Shown here: in pieces, positions 56,510 through 64,000 of the stretch
How positions within the stretch are numbered: the first letter of the stretch is position 1
Layout: every line of letters starts with the position of its first letter
Origin: Perlucidibaca aquatica
GTDB taxonomy: Bacteria > Pseudomonadota > Gammaproteobacteria > Pseudomonadales > Moraxellaceae
DNA: 64,000 nt
Assembly: GCF_001676655.1 (NCBI RefSeq)
Contig: NZ_LZDB01000001.1
Span: 434,001-498,000 of the forward strand
Direction of reading: 5' to 3'
Position numbers and translations under genes: made by a program
Notes under the pieces: generated by a model
The model's input: only the letters and a program-made list of their open reading frames with translations
What the model was told of the DNA's origin: nothing
The model's database searches: none

Positions 56510-57325
56510 TTAGCGCTGGCAGTGCCCGCAAAACACCGTGCTGCGGGCACTCAAACGCACTTCCTTCAGTGCCTTGCCGCACTGCCGGCACGGTTGCCCG
56601 GCACGCCCGTAGACCAGTAATTCCTGCTGAAAATATCCCGGCTCGCCCTGGCTGTTGACGAAGTCGCGTAGCGTTGTGCCGCCGCGCGTGATGGCGTGCG
56701 CGAGAATATCGCGGATAGCCTGCGACAGCCGCTGATAGCGCTCCGCGCTGATGCGGCCCGCTTCGCGCAATGGGTGGATGCCGACCTGAAACAGCGCTTC
56801 ATTGGCGTAGATATTGCCGACGCCGACCACCACATGGCTATCCATGATGAAGCTTTTCACCGGCGCAGTTTTGCCACGGCTGAGGCGGAATAGGTGATGG
56901 TTATCGAACTCGGCCTGCAGCGGCTCCGGCCCCAGCGATGCCAGCAGGGGGTGCTTGAGCGGATCATCGCGCAGCCACAGGCAGCAACCGAAGCGGCGTG
57001 GGTCGTGGTAGCGCATGAGCCAGTTGTTATCCAGCGTCCATTCGAGGTGATCATGGGTCTTGCGCGGCGTACCGGGCGTGACCAGCCGCAGGCTGCCGGA
57101 CATGCCCAGATGCACCATCATGACGCCGGTGTCGATGTGGAAGAGCAGGTATTTGCCGCGTCGGCTGATGCGTGCCACGCGCTGATTCGCCAACAATTCG
57201 GGTAGCTCGGGCGGAACGGGCCAACGCAGCCGTGCGTTGTGTACACGCAGGCTGACAATACGTTGGCCTTCAACAAACGGTTGGATGCCGCGGCGAGTGG
57301 TTTCTACTTCGGGGAGTTCAGGCAT
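56510..57325 (-). CDS. mutM: Formamidopyrimidine-DNA glycosylase
   Basis: A 271-residue MutM/Fpg. The N-terminal catalytic PELPEVETTRRGI, the H2TH region with VGNIYANEALF, and the C-terminal zinc finger (CRQCGKALKE...CGHC) are complete. It removes 8-oxoguanine from DNA. It starts 9 bp after the HvfC-like gene, so it is probably cotranscribed with the RiPP operon. Confidence 0.96.
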   Translation of the reverse strand: MPELPEVETTRRGIQPFVEGQRIVSLRVHNARLRWPVPPELPELLANQRVARISRRGKYLLFHIDTGVMMVHLGMSGSLRLVTPGTPRKTHDHLEWTLDNNWLMRYHDPRRFGCCLWLRDDPLKHPLLASLGPEPLQAEFDNHHLFRLSRGKTAPVKSFIMDSHVVVGVGNIYANEALFQVGIHPLREAGRISAERYQRLSQAIRDILAHAITRGGTTLRDFVNSQGEPGYFQQELLVYGRAGQPCRQCGKALKEVRLSARSTVFCGHCQR

Positions 57326-57334
57326 GGCATCAGT

Positions 57335-58102
57335 TTAGCCGAGGAAGGCCAGGCCGCCATGCTGCAATTGCAGTAATACGCGCTGGCAGGCTGCCAGTGC
57401 TTGCTCGTGGCCGATACCGGGGCTGGCGTGAACCAGCTCATCGGCTAGGTTGTTGAGAGTTTGGTCACCGAGCTGGATGCGCTCGACCAGCCAGGCCGTC
57501 AGCGGCTCCACCACCAGAGAACGAACTTCGTCGTCACGGTTGCGCCAGAGCACAACCGCCTGCGCCTGCGCGTGCAGATCGGCAGGATCGGTCTCGACCG
57601 ACCAGCTCGCGACTGGCCACTGGTAAGCCAGCGGCCACGCCGGCATCGCGAGTCGGATTGGCGCATCGAGTCGTTCCCAGCGGCTCTCGTCGGCGAGGAC
57701 GCAGTCGGCCGCGACGCTGGGGTTGGGTTCTTCGGTGATGTCTGCCGCCAGCTCCATCCACTCGTAATGCAGCAGCTCGGTCAGCCACGGGAAGTCGGCC
57801 AGTTCGGGCCAGTCCAGCGCCGCCACAAATTCCCTGAAGTGCAGAGAGATGTCGTAGAAAAAGGGCGACTGGCAGTGATAGTCCGCAAAAAAGTGATCGC
57901 TCAGACGTTGCCAGAGTGGTTCTGGCAACAATGCCTTGGCGACCGGAAACGTGATGTCGACAAAGTTGATGACATTGTTGAACAGCAGCTCGCGATAAGT
58001 GTGCATGCGCGCCGGCAGTACCCCGGTTGGCAGCGGGGCGGAGTCCGGCTGTCGCAACCAGTGGGTGAACTCAGCCTGAGTTTGCTGAAAATCACGCGGC
58101 AT
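57335..58102 (-). CDS. HvfC/BufC-type DUF2063 partner protein
   Basis: A 255-residue protein. The N-terminal DUF2063 block (FTHWLRQPD, LFNNVINFVDITFPV, DYHCQSPFFYDISLHFREF) and a C-terminal winged-helix-like part (LTAWLVERIQLGDQTLNNLADEL) match the partner proteins found with DUF692 oxidases. The pair binds the precursor peptide and presents it. It overlaps the oxidase gene by 11 bp and precedes mutM. Confidence 0.88.
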   Translation of the reverse strand: MPRDFQQTQAEFTHWLRQPDSAPLPTGVLPARMHTYRELLFNNVINFVDITFPVAKALLPEPLWQRLSDHFFADYHCQSPFFYDISLHFREFVAALDWPELADFPWLTELLHYEWMELAADITEEPNPSVAADCVLADESRWERLDAPIRLAMPAWPLAYQWPVASWSVETDPADLHAQAQAVVLWRNRDDEVRSLVVEPLTAWLVERIQLGDQTLNNLADELVHASPGIGHEQALAACQRVLLQLQHGGLAFLG

Positions 58103-58955
58103 CGCGGTGAGCTTGCTGGTATTGGCGGATGATGCTCATTTCGGCGAGCAGATCCGGCAACGCTGGGATGTTGAAGTCGCGCTCCAGCAAGGTCGGGAAC
58201 GTGCCGAAGTGTTCATAGGCCGTGCGCAGCAAGGCCCAGACATCGGCGCAGACATCATCGCCATGAGTGTCGATGCGCAGGTCTTCGGCTTCCACGAAAT
58301 GCCCGGCAATATGGGCATAGCGTATGCGTTGCGCCGGCAGCGAGCGCAGGTAGTGCTCGGCATTGAAGCCATGATTGATGCTGTTGACGAAGATGTTGTT
58401 CACATCCAGCAGCAGATCGCAGTCAGCCTTTTCCAGCACGGCGCAGACAAAATCCTGCTCGCTCATGTCGCTGCCCGGTGCGGCATAGGTCGACACATTC
58501 TCCAGCGCAATGCGCCGGCCGAGGATGTCTTGCACTTGCCCAACGCGCGCCGCGACATAATCAACGGCGGCTTGCGTCATCGGAATTGGCAGCAAGTCAT
58601 AGAGGTGCCCGGCATCGCCGGTATAGCTCAGGTGCTCGGAATAGGTCGCGATCTGATGACTGTCGAGGAACTTGCGCAGGCGCTGGAGAAATTCAATATC
58701 CAGCGGTGCCGGGCCGCCTATCGACAAGGACAGGCCGTGAGTGACAAAGCAGTGGCGCTCCGTGAGTGCGCGAAGGTTACGCGCATAACGGCCGCCAAGA
58801 CCGATCCAGTTTTCCGGAGCGATCTCGAAAAAATCGGGGAGGGTGGCAGCAGGCACCGAGTCCAACACCGCTAAAAAACTGCGGCGCAGACCCAGGCCAG
58901 CTCCCTGCACGGGAAAACCTTGCACCGGAAAATGCTGTGCTGTTGTCCCGTTCAT
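58092..58955 (-). CDS. HvfB/BufB-type DUF692 multinuclear iron oxidase
   Basis: A 287-residue TIM-barrel MNIO. The metal-ligand blocks are EIAPENW (45-51), HGLSLSIGG (73-81), YSEHLSYTG (104-112), ALENVSTY, DVNNIFVNSINHGFN, HIAGH, DTHGD and LERDFNIP. MNIOs use two or three irons to oxidise cysteines of precursor peptides into heterocycles and thioamides. It lies eight bases after the precursor gene. Confidence 0.92.
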   Translation of the reverse strand: MNGTTAQHFPVQGFPVQGAGLGLRRSFLAVLDSVPAATLPDFFEIAPENWIGLGGRYARNLRALTERHCFVTHGLSLSIGGPAPLDIEFLQRLRKFLDSHQIATYSEHLSYTGDAGHLYDLLPIPMTQAAVDYVAARVGQVQDILGRRIALENVSTYAAPGSDMSEQDFVCAVLEKADCDLLLDVNNIFVNSINHGFNAEHYLRSLPAQRIRYAHIAGHFVEAEDLRIDTHGDDVCADVWALLRTAYEHFGTFPTLLERDFNIPALPDLLAEMSIIRQYQQAHRDAA

Positions 58956-58963
58956 GAGTCAGC

Positions 58964-59236
58964 TTACTTCTTGGCGCCGCACTTGCCTTCGCCACATTTG
59001 CCTTCGTGAGCTTTCTTAGCTGCGCCGCACTTGGCTTCAGCGGCTTTCTTGTCTGCACCACACTTGGCTTCGGCGTCTTTTTTGGCGCCACACTTTGCTT
59101 CGCCACACTTGCCTTCAGCGTGAGCAGCGGCAGGAGCAGCAGCGGCAGCAGCCGGTGCTTCGCCAGCGTGAACCAGGCCCGTAACGGACAGAGCGAAGAG
59201 AGCGGCGATCGGGGTCAGAGTTTGCAGCTTATTCAT
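58964..59236 (-). CDS. HvfA/bufferin-like RiPP precursor with six Cys motifs
   Basis: A 90-residue precursor. The signal peptide is about 1-24 (ending LVHA), then an Ala/Pro spacer to residue 40. The core has six E(G/A)KCG motifs with cysteines at 44, 49, 59, 70, 81 and 86. Three are EGKCG (44, 81, 86) and three EAKCG (49, 59, 70). In HvfA from Haemophilus influenzae the EGKCG cysteines are reported to become oxazolone-thioamide groups that bind copper. The RBS GAGG is nine bases upstream. It precedes the oxidase gene. Confidence 0.9.
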   Translation of the reverse strand: MNKLQTLTPIAALFALSVTGLVHAGEAPAAAAAAPAAAHAEGKCGEAKCGAKKDAEAKCGADKKAAEAKCGAAKKAHEGKCGEGKCGAKK

Positions 59237-59318
59237 GATTCATATCCTCAGGATTTTTGGGTGATCACCAACGAATATTCGCTAGTGTCACCCTTTAGAG
59301 TATTGACGGCGGCATTTG

Positions 59319-59350
59319 TTACGGAATGAAAGAAAATACTTTCACGGTAA
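59319..59350. promoter_or_regulatory. Imperfect palindrome upstream of the RiPP precursor gene
   Basis: TTACGGAATGAAAG and CTTTCACGGTAA are inverted around AAAATA. The inner TGAAAG/CTTTCA is perfect; the outer TTAC-G halves pair with small mismatches. It lies 83-114 bp before the precursor start and 84 bp after the zinc-finger gene stop. It may be an operator. The minus-strand GTAACA at 59317-59322 resembles ECF -35 elements, but no matching -10 was secured. Confidence 0.45.
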
Positions 59351-59433
59351 TGTCCGAACACTTGCGCTGTCAGAACAGAAGTAACGACCAAGCCGAGAAA
59401 TAGAGTACAGGAAGTACAAATGCCCGCTCCAGT

Positions 59434-59679
59434 CTAGTGATGCGTATGGCCTGAGTGGTCATGGTCCAACGCTTCCATCCACATCTTGATCTGTGCTTCA
59501 GTCGGTGGCTTGGCCGGGCGTTTACGCAGTGCGCGTAGCATGGTCAGAATTTGGATAACGGCGAGTCGGCAATTGCCACAGCGCAGCAAGTGCCAAACCA
59601 CACCCAAGTTGACGCGCCAGGGCAGTGCTCCGGAAAGGAATTCGGTGGCATTCGTGCCCACATCTTTACATTTCAACAT
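59434..59679 (-). CDS. ZAS-type zinc-finger protein with His-rich tail (putative anti-sigma)
   Basis: An 81-residue soluble protein. C4 and the H30-x-x-x-C34-x-x-C37 motif give the ZAS zinc-binding pattern of anti-sigma factors. The end is DHDHSGHTHH (H73, H75, H78, H80, H81), a likely metal site. No membrane helix is present. Its ATG overlaps the ECF sigma stop by seven bases, the usual sigma/anti-sigma coupling. I infer it holds the sigma factor until metal or thiol stress. Confidence 0.75.
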   Translation of the reverse strand: MLKCKDVGTNATEFLSGALPWRVNLGVVWHLLRCGNCRLAVIQILTMLRALRKRPAKPPTEAQIKMWMEALDHDHSGHTHH

Positions 59680-60311
59680 TCGCCGGTCTCCTCGTAGTGG
59701 GACACCATGGAAAACACCCGGATTCGGGCACGGTGCAGCAATACGCGAAAATTAGACGGGCTAATGCTCAGCGTGTTACAGATTTCTGTCGGGGAAAGTC
59801 CTTCCATGTCTTTCAGTGTTAGCGCTAAGCGCTGGCCTTCGGGCATGTCGTCCATGTGGTGCTCGATACATTCTTGCAGCACACGTGCGCTGAGCAGCGC
59901 GTCTGGCGTGTCGTCATCCCACTGTTGCCATTGTTTAGCCCATTGTCCCGCGCTGTTAAAAGCGCCATCGAGAGGGTCATGCTGGGCTTCTAAGCCTTCC
60001 AGTGATACTTCACGGCCCTGCTTGCGCAGGTAGTTGTAGGCCTTATTGATGGTGATGCGGGTCAGCCACGTTTTTAGGCCAGAACGACCTTCGAAATCCT
60101 TAATGGCGCCATAGACTGAAATCCACGCGTCTTGAACGGCGTCTTCAGCATGTTGCGGTGCGACAGCACGCGCAGCGGCCAGCATGGCGCCACCAAAGCG
60201 ACGCATGGCTTCGCGATAGGCGAGGCGGTCGCCAACGCGCAAGGCGGAGAGGAGGATGGATTCGCTGCTTTCAGCATTAAAGCGCGCGCCACCGGGACTT
60301 GCAGAGGCCAT
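59673..60311 (-). CDS. ECF-type RNA polymerase sigma factor
   Basis: A 212-residue sigma-70 family protein. Region 2 (HAEDAVQDAWISVYGAIKDFEGRSGLKTWLTRITINKAYNYLRKQGR, 54-100 overall) and region 4 (GQRLALTLKDMEGLSPTEICNTLSISPSNFRVLLHRARIRVF, about 160-200) are recognisable. The RBS GGAG is six bases upstream. It lies 12 bp after the DUF815 gene and overlaps the zinc-finger gene, next to the RiPP genes it probably controls. Confidence 0.92.
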   Translation of the reverse strand: MASASPGGARFNAESSESILLSALRVGDRLAYREAMRRFGGAMLAAARAVAPQHAEDAVQDAWISVYGAIKDFEGRSGLKTWLTRITINKAYNYLRKQGREVSLEGLEAQHDPLDGAFNSAGQWAKQWQQWDDDTPDALLSARVLQECIEHHMDDMPEGQRLALTLKDMEGLSPTEICNTLSISPSNFRVLLHRARIRVFSMVSHYEETGEC

Positions 60312-60323
60312 GAGAGCTCCGGA

Positions 60324-61127
60324 TTAGTGTGATGGTTCTGTGAATAATAATTGTTGTCGACCCGACCAGTCGCGAGCGAACTGCATAGCAACACGGCCGC
60401 TGCGTGAGGCGCGTGTCTGAGCCCAGCGCAATGCCTCGCCACGCACCTGATCATTCCATTGGGTGTAGTCGAGTTGCTGCAAATGGTGCTGTACCAAGTC
60501 CAAGTATTCGTTCTGGCCGAAAGCGAGAAAGGACAGCCAAAGCCCGAAGCGTTCCGACAGCGAAATTTTTTCCTCAACCGACTCGCCGGGGTGAACTTCG
60601 TCGTCTATCCACTGGTACTCGGCGTTGTCGGACTTGAGCGACGGCATCAGGTAGCGGCGGTTGCTGGTGGCGTAAATCAGCACATTGTCCGGCGCTTCTT
60701 CGACGCCGCCATCCAGCGCCGTTTTCAACGCGATGAGGGCCGGATCATTGCTGGCCACGGAAAAGTCATCGACATAGAGAATGAATTTCTCGGCACGGCC
60801 ACGCAGCGGCGCGACGATGTCGGGCAGGTCAATGAGGTCGTGCGGCGGCACTTCGATCAGGCGCAGGCCATCGCTGGCGAACTCATGCAGCAAGGCTTTC
60901 ACCAGCGAGGATTTGCCGGTGCCACGAGCACCGGTGAGCAACACATGATTGGCCGGCAGGCCACGAACAAATTGTTCGGTGTTCCGGCGCAATGCCTGCT
61001 TCTGACGGTCGATGTTGAGCAAATGGGCCAGCGGAACGGCCTGTGTTTTCGCAACGGCTTGCAGTTGGCCCTGACGCCAACGCCAGGCCAACGTCATGTC
61101 AGGTAACGGAAGAGTGTGGTGTGACAT
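60324..61127 (-). CDS. DUF815 AAA ATPase
   Basis: A 267-residue protein with Walker A GARGTGKSS (66-74), Walker B FILYVDDFS (about 115-123) and the DUF815 blocks IEVPPHDLIDLPDI and LIYATSNRRYLMP. The function of the family is unclear. It is upstream of the sigma gene on the same strand with a 12 bp gap, so it may be the first gene of that transcript. Confidence 0.9.
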   Translation of the reverse strand: MSHHTLPLPDMTLAWRWRQGQLQAVAKTQAVPLAHLLNIDRQKQALRRNTEQFVRGLPANHVLLTGARGTGKSSLVKALLHEFASDGLRLIEVPPHDLIDLPDIVAPLRGRAEKFILYVDDFSVASNDPALIALKTALDGGVEEAPDNVLIYATSNRRYLMPSLKSDNAEYQWIDDEVHPGESVEEKISLSERFGLWLSFLAFGQNEYLDLVQHHLQQLDYTQWNDQVRGEALRWAQTRASRSGRVAMQFARDWSGRQQLLFTEPSH

Positions 61128-61295
61128 GGGTGTGTACTAGCTAATAGTTGAGCTTGAGTATAGTTCGCCGATTGCTCCCGTGCGACTGCACAGAGTCGCT
61201 AGCTAATCGCTGATCTTTGCCCCTGCGGAAGGAGCAGGGTAGAGTGCGAAGTCTACTTTCCGCAAGCTGCCCTTAAGAGCAGTCTGGAGCCTGCA

Positions 61296-64000
61296 ATGAA
61301 CATCCGTTATATGGCGCAAAAAGCCAGCATCCCATTTTTCATCGTGTGGCTAACGGCCTGTGGCTTGGGTGACGACAACCGCGCGGCAGGCCGAAATACG
61401 GCTGCGGCGGATTTCGTGCTGAAGGCAGAAACGGTGCTGCCGCCGGGGCAGAGCGGTTTCTTCAGTCTGCCAGGTCAGGCGCAGGGCATGCTGACAGGCA
61501 AGCCGGGTGATTTTGGCGCTCATGTGGATGATCAGCGAGAACTCTATTGGAGCTTTAAAGCCAAGCCTGCCGTACTGGGTACTCGACCGGGCACACCGAC
61601 ATCCCCGAAGAGTGGAGTGCAGGTTTATCGCGATAGCTACGGCGTGCCGATTATCTATGCCGATACGGTGCGTGATCTTTGGTTTGGCGTGGGGCATGCG
61701 GTCACCACGGACAGGCTCTTTTTACTGGATGCCGTGCGCCGGACAGCGCGGGGGACGTTGGCCGAATTGACGGGCTGTGGGGCGGTCCCTGCGGATTTAC
61801 AACAGCGTGTGGTCGGTTATACCGATGCCGAATACCAAACCTACTTCGATAAATTATCGCCCGATGCCCGCGATGCTGTGCTGGGGTATGTTGATGGCGC
61901 CAACGCTCGTATCGCCGAAGTACGGGGCAATCCAACGCTCTTGCCTGCCGAATATGCCCTACTGAGTAGCTTGCCAGAGCCGATCAACGCCATTGATGTG
62001 CTCGCGGCGGGCGTCTATATCACGCGCTTTGTGGCAGCCGAGGGCGGCAACGAGTTTCAAAACATCAGCCTGCTGAAAGCCCTGTCTAAGCGTTTAGGTT
62101 CGTCACGGGCGGGTAAAGATGCTTTTCTCGATCTGACATGGCTAGACGATGCAAAGGCGGCTGTTTCGGTGCCAGTGGGGACGGGCAATTTCAGCAATCA
62201 GGCAGGATCGCTGGCGGTGCGAGAGGCGGCATTCGAGCAAATGGCAGATTGGGCCGTTACCTTACCGGACTCACTCGCGCTGGGTGATGGCACAGGGAGT
62301 CGCGCAGCACCCGCACCGTGCTCGCAACCCTCGCTGGCGATGGCCACATCGGCGTCCAGTGGATTGCGTGGGGCGACCCAGCGTGAGCTGGCTTTCGCGC
62401 CAGAGATTAAACGAATAACAGCAGCCAAAACGCTGGCTAAAACGGCTAACCCTAAGGCTTACAAAGCCTCTGGCCCACAGGTACAGCGACACATTGCCTT
62501 GGCCTTAAACGAGTTGCGCGCCTATTTGCATGGCGGCTCTCACGCGTATGCCGTGGGGCCGTCACGCACCCGCGATGGCGGTACGCTGTTGGTGAGTGGT
62601 CCGCAGTTGGGCTATGACTATCCCTTGCTGCTGGTCGAGTATGAAATTCATGGCGCGGGGTATCACGCACGCGGATCGTCGGTGCCTACGCTGCCCGTCG
62701 TGGGTATTGGCTACACCGAACATGCTGCGTGGGGATTAACCACAGGCTATTCCAAAACCATTGATAGCTTTATTGAAACCCTGTGTTCGACCGCGCAACA
62801 GGCAACGGGTGCGTGTCAGGCCGATCAATATTTCCACGACGGCAAATGGAAGGCCATGAATTGTCGGACGGAAACATTTAAGTTCCGTGCGGCTACCTCC
62901 GGCGTCCCCATTGGCCCAGCGGTGTTGAACCAAGCCAATAAAATATGCCGTACGGTGCATGGGCCGCTGGTAGCCCGAGATGATGCTAAAGGCTTGGGGC
63001 GTAGCGTGGCCTATGCCATGTGGAAGCGGGAAATTGAAACCATTGAAGGCATTCGTGCCTGGAATAAGGCGCGCAACTTTGCTGAATTCGATGCCGCCAT
63101 GCGTTTGGTCACGTGGAATGAAAACACCACGGTAGCCACACGCGATGGTCATATTGCTTTCTATCATCCCGGTCTGCATTTTGAGCGCAACGCGCAAACA
63201 GACATGCGCTTTCCCATTCCCGGCACAGGTGCTTTCGACCATGCCGGCCTTTTGCCGTTCGAGAAAACACCGCAAGTGCGCGATCCGGCGCAAGGCTATT
63301 TGGCCAACTGGAATAATAAGCCCGCTGTAGGCTGGCTTGATGGCGAAGGGTTAGGCAGCACCAGTCGTCCTGGTGGGGCGGGCCAGCGCGTGACCATCAT
63401 TCTCGATAAGTTAGCCACGCGTAGCGATTGGGCCTTCACAGATTTAAAGGCCCTGGATGAGCATGCGGGCACAATAGACCCTCGCGCACGGGAGTACCTG
63501 CCGGTGTTGCGTGCTTTCCGGAGCAGTGCGCAGGCGCAACTCAACGGCACTGAAAAGGCTGCACTGGATCTGGTGCTGGGATGGGATCGCAGCCATTACG
63601 GCCCGAACATCGACCTTAACGACACTGCCGCCCGCGATGGCGCAGCGGCGACTATTTTTGGTGAACTGGTCACGGCCTTACGCGATGAGTTATTTGCAGG
63701 CCTCAAGGGTGATGTACTGGCCCCTGACCTGACGGCTTATGACCGTGTTTCGGGCGTAGGCAGCCATGTTTTCGACCAAAGTGTGATGGATAACGTGGTG
63801 GTGCGGATTTTGGCGCCTAACACGTCAGCCTTGGTTAATCGTCGCGATTGGACCGGCGGGCGCTCGCGTGATGCGATCATGCTTGCCGCATTAAAGACGA
63901 CGCTGGCGCGTTTAGCGGCAAGCTACAACAGTGGCAATGCACTCACGGCGACAGATCTCGGTAAATGCACGCGCATTCATCCGCGCAGCAAAATTTGCTC
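61296..64000 (+). CDS. Penicillin acylase family lipoprotein (truncated by the window end)
   Basis: ATG 61296 has GGAG six bases upstream; the frame stays open for 901 codons to the window edge. The lipobox is LTAC (19-22). GVPIIYA, WFGVGHAVTTDRLFLLD and the catalytic S415 in GGSHAYAVGPSRTRDGG identify an Ntn-hydrolase of the penicillin acylase type. The usual motif is SNxW, here SHAY. Such enzymes cut amides such as acyl-homoserine lactones, beta-lactams or peptides. The 3' end is outside. Confidence 0.85.
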   Translation, partial: MNIRYMAQKASIPFFIVWLTACGLGDDNRAAGRNTAAADFVLKAETVLPPGQSGFFSLPGQAQGMLTGKPGDFGAHVDDQRELYWSFKAKPAVLGTRPGTPTSPKSGVQVYRDSYGVPIIYADTVRDLWFGVGHAVTTDRLFLLDAVRRTARGTLAELTGCGAVPADLQQRVVGYTDAEYQTYFDKLSPDARDAVLGYVDGANARIAEVRGNPTLLPAEYALLSSLPEPINAIDVLAAGVYITRFVAAEGGNEFQNISLLKALSKRLGSSRAGKDAFLDLTWLDDAKAAVSVPVGTGNFSNQAGSLAVREAAFEQMADWAVTLPDSLALGDGTGSRAAPAPCSQPSLAMATSASSGLRGATQRELAFAPEIKRITAAKTLAKTANPKAYKASGPQVQRHIALALNELRAYLHGGSHAYAVGPSRTRDGGTLLVSGPQLGYDYPLLLVEYEIHGAGYHARGSSVPTLPVVGIGYTEHAAWGLTTGYSKTIDSFIETLCSTAQQATGACQADQYFHDGKWKAMNCRTETFKFRAATSGVPIGPAVLNQANKICRTVHGPLVARDDAKGLGRSVAYAMWKREIETIEGIRAWNKARNFAEFDAAMRLVTWNENTTVATRDGHIAFYHPGLHFERNAQTDMRFPIPGTGAFDHAGLLPFEKTPQVRDPAQGYLANWNNKPAVGWLDGEGLGSTSRPGGAGQRVTIILDKLATRSDWAFTDLKALDEHAGTIDPRAREYLPVLRAFRSSAQAQLNGTEKAALDLVLGWDRSHYGPNIDLNDTAARDGAAATIFGELVTALRDELFAGLKGDVLAPDLTAYDRVSGVGSHVFDQSVMDNVVVRILAPNTSALVNRRDWTGGRSRDAIMLAALKTTLARLAASYNSGNALTATDLGKCTRIHPRSKIC

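Noticed and set aside
61221-61239. CCCTGC/GCAGGG hairpin as a terminator for the penicillin acylase side
   Set aside because: It lies upstream of that gene with no T tract and no gene running into it.

Overview
The window is a chromosomal segment of a gammaproteobacterium. The gene content and order match, from memory, two Pseudomonas aeruginosa neighbourhoods (rph-crc-pyrE, and the gshB-to-mutM stretch around PA0357-PA0407). The order Pseudomonadales, possibly a Moraxellaceae-like lineage, is the best guess. Coding is dense, GC is moderate to high, and no rRNA, tRNA, IS element, prophage or CRISPR array is visible.

Layout. 1-8300: the tail of rph; a MAPEG protein; a lipid-oxidation operon (ferritin-like PF10118 protein, SDR, Baeyer-Villiger-type monooxygenase); and a minus-strand run (TetR, methyltransferase, lipoprotein, exonuclease III in the crc position, MFS, lipocalin-like protein). 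8400-16260: pyrE, gshB, methyltransferase, TonB-family protein, SDR (minus), yqgE, ruvX, an unknown 123-residue protein where pyrR would be expected, pyrB and the non-catalytic pyrC-like partner. 16300-20400: a PhoD-type phosphatase, a RES/Xre toxin-antitoxin pair and a short PilT-like ATPase. 20480-26730: yggS-proC-yggT-metX-metW-rdgB-hemW-yaiI, largely overlapping genes. 26750-31460: a lineage-specific block (77-residue protein, a 43-residue-repeat solenoid protein, cNMP-domain patatin, voltage-sensor-like protein), then trmB. 31600-40300: sodC, a GGCT-like gene, gdx, TM2 and VOC genes; thiG; two lipoproteins; a polytopic membrane protein; thiS. 40280-49035: DUF423, rpoH, ftsX-ftsE-ftsY, two M16 proteins, rsmD and a YheT-like hydrolase. 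49012-54263: TetR, aldehyde dehydrogenase, Tat-type small subunit, GMC oxidoreductase, ferredoxin and coaD. 54300-64000: an esterase lipoprotein, mutM, an Hvf/bufferin-type metallophore RiPP locus with its own ECF sigma factor and zinc-finger protein, a DUF815 ATPase and a truncated penicillin-acylase gene.

The most interesting system is at 57335-60311. A secreted 90-residue precursor with six E(G/A)KCG motifs (HvfA-like), a DUF692 multinuclear iron oxidase (HvfB/BufB) and a DUF2063 partner (HvfC/BufC) lie directly downstream of an ECF sigma factor and an 81-residue ZAS-type (HxxxCxxC) protein with a His-rich tail. I infer a metal- or thiol-responsive regulon that makes a modified-cysteine, probably copper-binding, peptide. 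Family assignments are pattern recognition from sequence; no database search was run.
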